DNA from: Thermoplasmata archaeon
GTDB lineage: Archaea > Thermoplasmatota > E2 > DHVEG-1 > B18-G2
Length of the DNA stretch: 7,560 nucleotides
Direction of reading: 5' to 3'
NCBI GenBank assembly: GCA_021163455.1
Contig: JAGGWT010000082.1
Coordinates: forward strand, 1-7,560
Positions 1 through 5,926 of this stretch are shown piece by piece. Position 1 is the stretch's first letter; the number at the start of each line of letters is the position of its first letter. The notes under the pieces were generated by a model, which saw nothing but the letters and a program-made list of their open reading frames with translations, had not been told where the DNA came from and did not search any database. A program made the translations under genes and the position numbers.

Positions 1-1741
1 AGTCATCTGGATTATCAAATATCAATGGCATGATGCCAAAGTTTATGAGGTTGGCTCTATGTATGCGGGCAAATGATTTTACTATTACAGCTTTTATGCC
101 CAGATATTTCGGTGCTATGGCTGCATGTTCTCTGCTTGAACCCTGGCCATAGTTCTCTCCACCCACTATAAAACCACCTTTCTTTTCCATTGCCCTGTTA
201 TAGAAGTCTGGATCAATGCGGGAGAAAACATATTTGGATATTTCTGGTATGTTGCTTCTCAATGGCAGAATCTTTGCTCCCGCCGGCATGATGTGATCCG
301 TTGTTATATTATCTCCGACTTTTATGAGGACTTCACCTTCAACACTCGATGGCAATGGTGGAAACTCTGGCAGTGGCTTTATATTCGGGCCACGGCGAAT
401 CTTAACCTTTGCTGCCTCCTCTGGTGGAAGTGGTGGTATTATCATGTTATCATTGACATAAAACCTCTCTGGCAGTTCTATCTTTGGATACTCGCCAAAG
501 TTTCTTGGGTCTGTGAGTACTCCTTTGATCGCAGTTACTGCTGCAGTCTCAGGGCTCACCAGAACGACGCCTGCATCCTTTGTTCCGCATCTCCCTTCAA
601 AATTTCTGTTGTATGTTCTCACGCTGATAGATCCTGATGGCGGTGCACCACCCATCCCTATACATGGTCCACATGCGTTTTCTAATATTCTTGCCCCAGC
701 ATCGACCAGATATTTGTATTCGCCACTCTCAACAAGATGCGCAACTACCTGACGTGATCCCGGATTTATGAGCAATGAAAGGTTCTGTGCTACTGTATGT
801 CCCTTCAGGATCTGAGCAACTATTTTCAAATCTCTCAGGGATGAATTTGTACATGAACCTATTGCAACCTGGTGTACTTCCATACCTTCAATCTCAGATA
901 CAGGTTTCACATTTCCAGGGCTGTGCGGAAGAGCAGCCAGTGGCTCGACTTCGCTGAGATCGATTTCTATAATTTCATCATATTCCGCATCTTCATCTGC
1001 CTCGAGATGCACCCATTGCTCGCCACGACCCTGAGCTTCTAGCCATCTCTTTGTAACTTCATCACTTGGAAATATACTTGTTGTCGCTCCCGTTTCCGTT
1101 CCCATGTTGGTAATCGTCGCTCTTTCTGGCACGCTTAACGTCTTAACACCTGGACCAAAATACTCGAATACCTTGCCGACGCCGCCCTTCACACCCACAC
1201 GCCTCAAAAGTTCAAGTATGACATCTTTAGCAGAGACCCATGGCTTCAATTGTCCTGTAAGTTTCACACCAACGATCTCTGGGTATTTGAATGTAAAGGG
1301 TTCACCTGCCATTGCTGCAGCAACATTTAAGCCGCCTGCACCAATTGCAAGAGAGCCGACGCCGCCTGCCGTGGGAGTATGACTATCACTACCCAACAAT
1401 GTTTTTCCTGGACGGGCAAATCTCTCAAGATGAACCTGATGACATATGCCATTTCCGGGACGTGAGAAATAGATGCCGTATTTTGCAGCGATTGTCTGAA
1501 GATAGAGGTGGTCATCTGGATTCCTAAAATCTGTCTGCAATGTGTTGTGATCAACATAGCTAACGCTCAGTTCGGTCTTTACTCTTGGGATTCCGATAGA
1601 TTCAAACTCCAAGTAAGCCATTGTTCCTGTAGCATCTTGAGTTAAAGTTTGGTCTATCTTAATTGCTATTTCTTCTCCTTTTTTCATCTCCCCTTCAACA
1701 AGGTGTTTCGATATGATTTTCTCTGTCACTGTTAGACCCAT
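1..1741 (-). CDS. acn: Aconitate hydratase, Aquifex-type (C-terminal end outside window)
   Basis: Aconitase interconverts citrate and isocitrate through cis-aconitate in the cytoplasm, using a [4Fe-4S] cluster. I translated the minus strand from the ATG at 1741 and it stays open to the window edge, giving 580 complete residues. The start MGLTVTEKII, the DQTLTQDATGTMAYLEFE stretch (about 29-46) and the SYVDHNTLQTDF segment match the shorter Aquifex-type aconitases, usually about 640-660 residues, so roughly 60-80 C-terminal residues are missing. The cluster ligands are visible as GSCTNSS (Cys297) and ACGPCIGMG (Cys357 and Cys360). The swivel domain begins near residue 460, with TTDHIMPAG and the substrate-binding loop GQGSSREHAA. 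A GGGGG ribosome-binding sequence (1749-1753) lies 7 bases upstream of the ATG. The gene is divergent from the regulator at 1908. Isopropylmalate dehydratase or homoaconitase is less likely, because the swivel domain is fused and the N-terminal signature is specific. No frameshift was seen. Confidence 0.95.
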   Translation of the reverse strand, partial: MGLTVTEKIISKHLVEGEMKKGEEIAIKIDQTLTQDATGTMAYLEFESIGIPRVKTELSVSYVDHNTLQTDFRNPDDHLYLQTIAAKYGIYFSRPGNGICHQVHLERFARPGKTLLGSDSHTPTAGGVGSLAIGAGGLNVAAAMAGEPFTFKYPEIVGVKLTGQLKPWVSAKDVILELLRRVGVKGGVGKVFEYFGPGVKTLSVPERATITNMGTETGATTSIFPSDEVTKRWLEAQGRGEQWVHLEADEDAEYDEIIEIDLSEVEPLAALPHSPGNVKPVSEIEGMEVHQVAIGSCTNSSLRDLKIVAQILKGHTVAQNLSLLINPGSRQVVAHLVESGEYKYLVDAGARILENACGPCIGMGGAPPSGSISVRTYNRNFEGRCGTKDAGVVLVSPETAAVTAIKGVLTDPRNFGEYPKIELPERFYVNDNMIIPPLPPEEAAKVKIRRGPNIKPLPEFPPLPSSVEGEVLIKVGDNITTDHIMPAGAKILPLRSNIPEISKYVFSRIDPDFYNRAMEKKGGFIVGGENYGQGSSREHAAIAPKYLGIKAVIVKSFARIHRANLINFGIMPLIFDNPDD

Positions 1742-1748
1742 TTTATTT

Positions 1749-1753
1749 CCCCC
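1749..1753 (-). promoter_or_regulatory. Ribosome-binding sequence of the aconitase gene
   Basis: The minus strand reads AAAAGGGGGAAATAAA directly before the ATG at 1741. The purine core is 7 bases from the start codon, normal Shine-Dalgarno spacing. It supports this ATG as the start and shows that aconitase mRNA has a leader, unlike its divergent neighbour. Confidence 0.6.
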
Positions 1754-1787
1754 TTTTCATTTGCTGAGACATGAAAAAACTTTTTTG

Positions 1788-1795
1788 TTTATAAA
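1788..1795 (-). promoter_or_regulatory. TATA box of the aconitase promoter
   Basis: The TTTATAAA octamer is the best archaeal TATA box in the divergent region. It would place the transcription start near 1766 on the minus strand, giving a leader of about 25 bases that contains the GGGGG ribosome-binding sequence. An A6-C-T6 palindrome (1774-1786) lies between the box and the predicted start, where a bound repressor would interfere. Start-site mapping is not available, so the assignment rests on spacing. Confidence 0.55.
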
Positions 1796-1818
1796 TTTTT
1801 CATTTCAATACAACTAAA

Positions 1819-1864
1819 ATGTAAAAATTTGACAAAAATTCATTATTTTTTTGAATTTTTACAT
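1819..1864. promoter_or_regulatory. Operator-like nested inverted repeats in the divergent region
   Basis: An 11-base perfect inverted repeat, ATGTAAAAATT (1819-1829) and AATTTTTACAT (1854-1864), brackets the middle of the divergent region. A second, partly overlapping 9-base pair sits inside it: AAAAATTCA (1834-1842) and TGAATTTTT (1852-1860). The two left half-sites are also near-direct repeats about 11-13 bases apart. The cluster lies upstream of both TATA boxes, so a bound protein could affect both genes. The adjacent winged-helix regulator is the obvious candidate, but this is inference. The AT-rich composition makes some symmetry likely by chance, although an 11-base perfect pair is longer than expected. 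Confidence 0.45.
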
Positions 1865-1879
1865 CTTGAATGATAAAAC

Positions 1880-1887
1880 TTATTAAA
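1880..1887 (+). promoter_or_regulatory. TATA-like box of the regulator, probably leaderless
   Basis: TTATTAAA lies about 24-25 bases, measured from its centre, before the GTG at 1908. That is the usual archaeal distance from TATA box to transcription start, so the mRNA would begin at or next to the start codon. No ribosome-binding sequence is present before the GTG, which fits leaderless translation. Confidence 0.45.
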
Positions 1888-1907
1888 ATGTTTTTCTTTT
1901 TCGGGAT

Positions 1908-2954
1908 GTGAAACGAAAGTCACTGACAGATCTGGAGAGAAGAGTGATACATGGTCTGGTCAGTTATCCCGACCTAGAGGAAAAGGACATTATATCAATA
2001 CTGGATATAAAACCATCCTCATTCTATTCTATAAGAAAGAGGTTGCTAGGTCAGGGTCTGATAAAATATCTCTACATTCCCATGATTAATCGAATTGGGG
2101 GAGAGATTCTGGCAGTGATTCACACGAATTTCAATCCGGTTATTCCTTTAGAAAATAGAATAGAAGCAACCAAGAAGAGTATCGAGATCTCTGAAGAGAT
2201 TTTTCTGTCAATCGGAGAGCAAGATAAGGGTTTCTCCCTGAGCTTTTCCAGAGATTATACCAATATAGGAAGAATAAATGATGTCAGGACTGAAATTTTT
2301 GGTAAGCTGATGCTCCTTGAAAAGGAGTATCCTCTCGAAGTGATATTTCCCTTTGAAATCAGTAGAATAGAGAGATTTTTTGAGTACTCATGTATTCTAT
2401 CAAAATTCTTCAACATAGATTTCGATGGCAGGAAGAACAAGTGGTTTGAAAACAACAGAGAAAATGTGGAAATGAATGAGAAGGAGAAGAGAGTTTTTGT
2501 CGGTCTTGTTGAGAATCCCACCATACCACTGGCCAGATTATGTAAGGAGATATCCGTGTCCATGAATACTGTGGCAAGATTGAAAAGGGAATTCGTGGAG
2601 GAAGGTTTACTTAAGAAAGTAGTAATACCAGACCTTGGAAAGCTGGGTTTTGAGATACTCGCATTCTATCATATAAAGTACAATCCGAATAAACCACCTA
2701 GTGAGGAGGATTTCAAAAAACTGGAGGATGATTCTATTATTTTCTTCGCAAACAGAAAGTTCGAGAGCGTGATAATATCGGCACATCCAACCTATCAGGA
2801 CTACAAGGAGAGAAAGATGGAAAAGATAAGGTATCTCAAGGAAAGGAACCTTATAACGCTTGACCCGCTCATAAGGAAATACATGTTCAACAAAATGAGA
2901 GTGATTAAAGATTTTGATTTCTCCTCGATAACTAGGAAACTCCTTTATGCTTAG
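1908..2954 (+). CDS. Tandem-duplicated winged-helix (Lrp/AsnC-like) transcriptional regulator
   Basis: This is probably a cytoplasmic DNA-binding regulator; the exact family was not recognised. The 348-residue protein is an internal duplication. Residues 10-77 align without gaps to 193-260 at a constant offset of 183, with about 20 identities in 68. Shared landmarks are E.RV..GLV..P, GL.K...IP and EILA..H..(F/Y)NP. Each unit begins with a winged helix (about 8-60 and 190-243; recognition helices near 36-48 and 218-231). An alpha/beta region of about 90-120 residues follows, reminiscent of the Lrp/AsnC RAM domain. Length is about twice a typical Lrp protein, suggesting a one-chain pseudo-dimer. 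The GTG start is chosen because the overlapping ATG at 1906 runs straight into a stop and the TATA-like box fits a leaderless start here. There are no membrane segments. It is divergent from aconitase across nested inverted repeats, which suggests it controls that gene and itself. Effector and true target are unknown. Confidence 0.75.
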   Translation: MKRKSLTDLERRVIHGLVSYPDLEEKDIISILDIKPSSFYSIRKRLLGQGLIKYLYIPMINRIGGEILAVIHTNFNPVIPLENRIEATKKSIEISEEIFLSIGEQDKGFSLSFSRDYTNIGRINDVRTEIFGKLMLLEKEYPLEVIFPFEISRIERFFEYSCILSKFFNIDFDGRKNKWFENNRENVEMNEKEKRVFVGLVENPTIPLARLCKEISVSMNTVARLKREFVEEGLLKKVVIPDLGKLGFEILAFYHIKYNPNKPPSEEDFKKLEDDSIIFFANRKFESVIISAHPTYQDYKERKMEKIRYLKERNLITLDPLIRKYMFNKMRVIKDFDFSSITRKLLYA

Positions 2955-2960
2955 TTTTTC
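2954..2960 (+). terminator. T-rich stretch after the regulator
   Basis: The bases GTTTTTC directly follow the TAG stop at 2952-2954. Archaeal RNA polymerase often terminates at short T-runs without a hairpin. The next gene has its own promoter about 30 bases further on, which fits transcription ending here. The run is short, so this is weak. Confidence 0.25.
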
Positions 2961-2985
2961 TGTATATGGCCTTTGTACCAATAAC

Positions 2986-2993
2986 CTTTTAAC
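2986..2993 (+). promoter_or_regulatory. TATA-like box of the prefoldin beta gene
   Basis: CTTTTAAC within ACCTTTTAACC is centred about 26 bases before the ATG at 3016, so transcription should start at or near that codon. This favours 3016 over the in-frame ATG at 2995, which would lie upstream of the predicted transcription start. Confidence 0.45.
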
Positions 2994-3015
2994 CATGTTT
3001 TTCTATCTACCCACC

Positions 3016-3384
3016 ATGCCGGAAGAAATACCTCAGCAGCTTCAGGATCAGATAGCAAGATTGCAGCAGTTGAGGTCACAGCTACAGATGATTGTCCAGC
3101 AGAGACAACAGGTTGAAATAAGATTGAAAGAACTCGAGCATGCAATAGAGGAGGTCGAAAAACTCGAGGGCAAAGGGGAGATTTACAGGAGTATTGGCTC
3201 TCTCCTTATAAAGGTTGAAAACAAGGATAAACTTCTGGAGGAGCTTAAGGAGGATAAAGAGACTTACGAACTCAGAAAAACAACACTGGAAAAGCAAGAA
3301 GAAAGAATAAAAGAGAAGCTCTCTGAACTTCAGAACAGACTGGAAGATGCTCTCAAAACTGCAAGGAAGGCACAGGGCGCATGA
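3016..3384 (+). CDS. pfdB: Prefoldin subunit beta
   Basis: Prefoldin beta is one of two subunits of the archaeal hexameric (alpha2 beta4) jellyfish-shaped chaperone that holds unfolded proteins and passes them to the thermosome in the cytoplasm. The 122-residue product has the expected length and architecture. An N-terminal coiled-coil helix rich in Gln and Leu (about 5-50, QLQDQIARLQQLRSQLQ) is followed by a short beta-hairpin region, GEIYRSIGSLLIKVENKD (about 54-71). A charged C-terminal coiled coil (about 72-118) completes it. The start at 3016 (MPEEIPQQLQ) matches the family; the reading frame extends upstream to 2947, but that adds an atypical hydrophobic segment. The stop overlaps the ATG of the next gene by 4 bases (ATGA), so the two are translationally coupled. 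No ribosome-binding sequence precedes the start, consistent with a leaderless mRNA. Confidence 0.95.
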   Translation: MPEEIPQQLQDQIARLQQLRSQLQMIVQQRQQVEIRLKELEHAIEEVEKLEGKGEIYRSIGSLLIKVENKDKLLEELKEDKETYELRKTTLEKQEERIKEKLSELQNRLEDALKTARKAQGA

Positions 3385-3608
3385 AAAAATACGGAAAGAA
3401 GACATACATAATATCTGTATTTCTCCTGGCGGCGGGCGTCCTGCTTGTAATAATCTCTCTGCTGTTACCAAACTCAAACATCTCTGAAGGGTTGTTATCC
3501 CTCTCCACAGTCTTCATCTTCTCTGGAGCAGTCATATACTTTGTAATCTACCGCCAGTTTGAGAAACTTGAAGAGATAGCAGAAGAAGTTGAAAAAGGGA
3601 AGATATAA
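3381..3608 (+). CDS. Small two-helix membrane protein downstream of prefoldin beta
   Basis: I do not recognise a named family. The 75-residue product has a basic N-terminus (MKKYGKK), a first membrane helix (about 9-29) and a short loop with P30. A second helix follows (about 38-57), ending in an aromatic and basic boundary (YFVIYRQF). The charged C-terminal helix, FEKLEEIAEEVEKGKI (60-75), looks amphipathic. By the positive-inside rule both ends are probably cytoplasmic. Its ATG overlaps the prefoldin beta stop (ATGA at 3381-3384), and a weak purine stretch (AAGGAAGG from 3363) lies upstream, so it is probably made by coupled translation. It ends 2 bases from the end of the convergent uppS gene. 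The reading frame is credible because the hydropathy pattern is orderly and it fills the gap exactly. Function unknown. Confidence 0.75.
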   Translation: MKKYGKKTYIISVFLLAAGVLLVIISLLLPNSNISEGLLSLSTVFIFSGAVIYFVIYRQFEKLEEIAEEVEKGKI

Positions 3609-3610
3609 CC

Positions 3611-4498
3611 CTACCTGCCGTATCTCCTTTTCCTCTGCTGATAAGTTAGGATAGCTCTCAGGAAATCCTCCTTCTTGAAAGCTGGCCAGTAAACATCGGC
3701 AAAATACAATTCTGAGTAAGCAAGTTGCCATAGTAAGAAATTCGAGATTCTCTCTTCCCCAGATGTTCTTAAAATGAGGTCCGGGTCAGGTACATCCTTG
3801 GTATAGAGATGTGAGGAAACCGTTCTTTCGTCAACATCCTCTGGATTGATCTTTCCTTCCCTGACTTTTCTTGCTATCTCCCTTATTGCGTCCACTATCT
3901 CCTGCCGCCCGCCGTATGCGAGGGCTATATTGAGTACATAATTTTTGTAATTCCTAGTTTTTTCCATCAATTTCTTGGCAGCATCTCTTATATCTTCAGG
4001 CAAAAGTTCGAGTTTACCCATAACATTTACCCTCACTCCATTCTTATGTATCCTCTCATCGTGACAGGTATCCTCCATAGCCTGTTTGAACAATCTGAAG
4101 AGGATATCAAGTTCTTTTCTGCTTCTCTTGAAATTTTCTGTTGAGAAAGCATAGACCGTGAGTATCTTTATTCCAAGTTCAAGGCACCATTCCAGAACCT
4201 CTTCCAGTTTTTCCTTTCCTCTGCTGTATGCCTCTTCTTCAGATAAACCGAGATTTTTTGCATATCTTCTGTTTCCATCCATTATTATAGCTACATGGTG
4301 TGGAAGAGGATTGGACAGAACCCTCTCTTTCAATCTTCTTTCTTTGAAATCTTTCAGTTCCTCCCTGACTCTGGTGTAAACTGGGGAACTTTCTATAAAC
4401 TTCTTCAACTTTCTTCCTACCTCGCTCCTGAGCACTCTTGAAACGAATATGTAGAACCTGTCCGTGAGAGAAAGTTGCCTGCCTTTTCTTTTTCTCAC
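3611..4498 (-). CDS. uppS: Cis-prenyltransferase (polyprenyl diphosphate synthase)
   Basis: This enzyme condenses isopentenyl diphosphate units onto an allylic diphosphate in cis configuration. In archaea it makes the long polyprenyl (dolichol-type) diphosphate that carries glycans for surface glycosylation, working at the membrane face. In the 295-residue product the signature HHVAIIMDGNRRYAK (67-81) contains the catalytic Asp74. The other conserved blocks are TVYAFSTENFKR (114-125), ALAYGGRQEI (192-201) and DLILRTSGEERISNFLLW (240-257). Arg244, Arg250 and Ser252 correspond to the pyrophosphate-binding residues. About 66 residues precede the signature, more than in the roughly 250-residue bacterial enzyme, and this extension is strongly basic. 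The GTG start is the first possible one, because a TGA lies two codons upstream in frame. A TATA-like box about 29 bases upstream suggests a leaderless mRNA. The gene is convergent with the prefoldin pair and divergent from rpo7. Confidence 0.95.
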   Translation of the reverse strand: MRKRKGRQLSLTDRFYIFVSRVLRSEVGRKLKKFIESSPVYTRVREELKDFKERRLKERVLSNPLPHHVAIIMDGNRRYAKNLGLSEEEAYSRGKEKLEEVLEWCLELGIKILTVYAFSTENFKRSRKELDILFRLFKQAMEDTCHDERIHKNGVRVNVMGKLELLPEDIRDAAKKLMEKTRNYKNYVLNIALAYGGRQEIVDAIREIARKVREGKINPEDVDERTVSSHLYTKDVPDPDLILRTSGEERISNFLLWQLAYSELYFADVYWPAFKKEDFLRAILTYQQRKRRYGR

Positions 4499-4521
4499 AC
4501 CTCACACTATAACTCTCCATG

Positions 4522-4532
4522 ATAATAAAAAT
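4522..4532 (-). promoter_or_regulatory. TATA-like box of uppS
   Basis: On the minus strand TTTTTATTAT lies about 29 bases, measured from its centre, before the GTG at 4498, so the transcript probably starts near the start codon. The divergent rpo7 promoter lies about 45 bases further on, giving back-to-back promoters in a 127-base gap. Confidence 0.45.
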
Positions 4533-4575
4533 TGCCCCTCTTTTGGTGCAACAGGAGAGAAAGTGGGAAAAAGAA

Positions 4576-4583
4576 TTATAAAT
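4576..4583 (+). promoter_or_regulatory. TATA box of the rpo7-spt4-eS24-eS31 operon
   Basis: TTATAAAT is a strong archaeal TATA box. Transcription should start near 4605, leaving a leader of about 20 bases that contains the Shine-Dalgarno sequence GGAGG. This operon is therefore leadered, unlike uppS on the other side. Confidence 0.6.
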
Positions 4584-4613
4584 GGATATCCTTTAACCAC
4601 CTTCGGCTAGAAA

Positions 4614-4618
4614 GGAGG
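4614..4618 (+). promoter_or_regulatory. Shine-Dalgarno sequence deciding the rpo7 GTG start
   Basis: GGAGG lies 7 bases before the GTG at 4626. It is the strongest ribosome-binding sequence in the window and fixes the start codon, as no in-frame ATG lies near it. Confidence 0.7.
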
Positions 4619-4625
4619 AATAGTT

Positions 4626-5216
4626 GTGTACAAGATAGTGAGTATCGAGGATACGATAAGAATACCTCCGAAACTATTTGCGGATGATATGCAGGAGGTC
4701 ATAGAAGACATAGTCCACAAAACCTTCGAAGGGAGGTACAAGAAAGATTATGGGGTCATCGTTGTAACAGATAATATCAAACCGGTTGGTGAAGGTATCA
4801 TAGTACACGGAGATGGTGCCATATATCAGAAAGTGAGGTTTGATGCTCTCGTTTTTATGCCGGTTCTCCAAGAAGTTGTAGATGGTCTGGTTTGCGAGAT
4901 AGTCGAGTTTGGTGCATTCTGCCACATAGGACCTCTTGATGCCCTGATACACATGAGTCAGATAATGAATGACTACATAGAAGTAGATGTGGACAATGAA
5001 AGGCTGATGGGGAAGGAGACAAAACGGGTGCTTACGGTTGGAAGTAAGGTGAGAGCAAGGATAGTTGCTGTGAGCATAAATGAACTGTCTCCCAGAGAGA
5101 GCAAGATAGGTCTAACCATGCGCCAGCCAGGTCTTGGAGCGCATGAGTGGATAGAAGAAGATAGGAAGAAGGAAAAAGAAAAGAAAGAAGGTAGCAGCGA
5201 GGTGAAGAAGAAATGA
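4626..5216 (+). CDS. rpo7: DNA-directed RNA polymerase subunit Rpo7 (RpoE')
   Basis: Rpo7 pairs with Rpo4 to form the stalk of archaeal RNA polymerase, which helps open promoters and binds emerging RNA. The 196-residue product has the N-terminal tip domain (1-80), with IRIPPKLFADDM near the start and GEGIIVHGDGAIYQKVRFDA (56-75). The S1/OB RNA-binding domain follows (about 82-166), with EVVDGLVCEIVEFGAFCHIG, then a C-terminal block of IGLTMRQPGLG (161-171). A Lys/Glu-rich tail of about 20 residues (177-196) ends the protein. The start is a GTG with a good GGAGG sequence. The stop overlaps the ATG of spt4 by 4 bases. The order rpo7-spt4 followed by ribosomal proteins is widespread in archaea, which supports every assignment in this operon. 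Confidence 0.97.
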   Translation: MYKIVSIEDTIRIPPKLFADDMQEVIEDIVHKTFEGRYKKDYGVIVVTDNIKPVGEGIIVHGDGAIYQKVRFDALVFMPVLQEVVDGLVCEIVEFGAFCHIGPLDALIHMSQIMNDYIEVDVDNERLMGKETKRVLTVGSKVRARIVAVSINELSPRESKIGLTMRQPGLGAHEWIEEDRKKEKEKKEGSSEVKKK

Positions 5217-5398
5217 AAACAATGTACGCATGTAAGGTGTGTCATATCATAACGGATAAGGACAAATGTCCCATCTGTGGTGCACCAACATCAAAGAAAT
5301 GGAAAGGGTATGTGGTGATATTCGACCCGACGAGATCCCTCATAGCTCAGAAAATGAGTGTGACAAAAGCCGGAGAGTACGCGCTTCGGGTAAGATAG
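5213..5398 (+). CDS. spt4: Transcription elongation factor Spt4 (RpoE'')
   Basis: Spt4 is a small zinc-ribbon protein that binds the NGN domain of Spt5; the complex clamps RNA polymerase and raises processivity. The 61-residue product is normal length. Zinc ligands are Cys7, Cys10, Cys19 and Cys22 (CKVC and CPIC). A conserved strand segment follows, GYVVIFDPTRSLIAQKM (32-48), whose acidic and serine residues contribute to the Spt5 interface in the family. The ATG overlaps the rpo7 stop (ATGA), and GAGGTGA (5199-5205) gives good spacing to it. A second ATG three codons in (5222) is possible but less well placed. The next gene starts directly after the TAG. Confidence 0.95.
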   Translation: MKTMYACKVCHIITDKDKCPICGAPTSKKWKGYVVIFDPTRSLIAQKMSVTKAGEYALRVR

Positions 5399-5926
5399 AT
5401 GTACATAATAGATGAATCTCTCAGAGAAGAGTTCAGAAAAGTTATAGGTAAACTGATAAGGAATGAAAAAGAACTTTTTGAAGAATTGAAGGACAGAGAT
5501 ATTATCGTTTCCATTGGCGATATGATAACATACACCTTGCTGAAAAATGGATTTTTTCCAGATATCGCCATAGTTGATTTCAGACACAGAAGAAAGGACA
5601 TCGACCATCAGATGAAAAGAATCATAGAATCCTTTGGAGATGAAAAGATACATGCGAAGAATCCACCTTCAACCATCACAACAGACCTGATTGATTCTAT
5701 AAAGAAAGGGTATTCTATTTCAGAGAGAAAGAAGGTGCTGATTATTGTGGAGGGTGAAGAGGATCTATCTTCTCTGCCCGCCATCCTGCTGGCGCCGGAG
5801 GGCGTAACCATAATATATGGATTGCCGGATAAAGGGATAGTACTCATAGATGTAACAGAGAAAGAGAAGGAACTTGTGAGGAATGTATTAGAGAGGTGTA
5901 GAAAACATGGAGCTGGAGATACTTGA
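5399..5926 (+). CDS. GTP-dependent dephospho-CoA kinase (DUF359 family)
   Basis: This archaeal enzyme phosphorylates the 3'-hydroxyl of the ribose in dephospho-CoA using GTP, the last step of CoA synthesis; it is unrelated to bacterial CoaE. The 175-residue product fits the family length. Recognisable blocks are VSIGDMITYTLL (37-48), PDIAIVDFRHRR (54-65) and AKNPPSTITTDLID (86-99). VLIIVEGEEDLSSLP (113-127) and VTIIYGLPDKGIVLIDV (136-152) complete the pattern. The acidic residues in these blocks are typical of the nucleotide and metal site, but I have not assigned individual catalytic roles. The ATG follows the spt4 TAG with no gap, so translation is probably by termination-reinitiation; only a weak GGGTAAG lies upstream. 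Its 3' end overlaps eS24 by 20 bases. Its presence here follows a common archaeal operon order. Confidence 0.9.
   Translation: MYIIDESLREEFRKVIGKLIRNEKELFEELKDRDIIVSIGDMITYTLLKNGFFPDIAIVDFRHRRKDIDHQMKRIIESFGDEKIHAKNPPSTITTDLIDSIKKGYSISERKKVLIIVEGEEDLSSLPAILLAPEGVTIIYGLPDKGIVLIDVTEKEKELVRNVLERCRKHGAGDT

Noticed and set aside
293..957. Plus-strand open frames of 60-114 codons opposite the aconitase gene
   Set aside because: They lie wholly antisense to a clear aconitase, overlap one another in different frames and show no domain or promoter signal.
2947..3015. Upstream extension of the prefoldin beta reading frame, including an ATG at 2995
   Set aside because: It adds a hydrophobic segment not found in prefoldin beta, and the TATA-like box at 2986-2993 places the transcript start near 3016.
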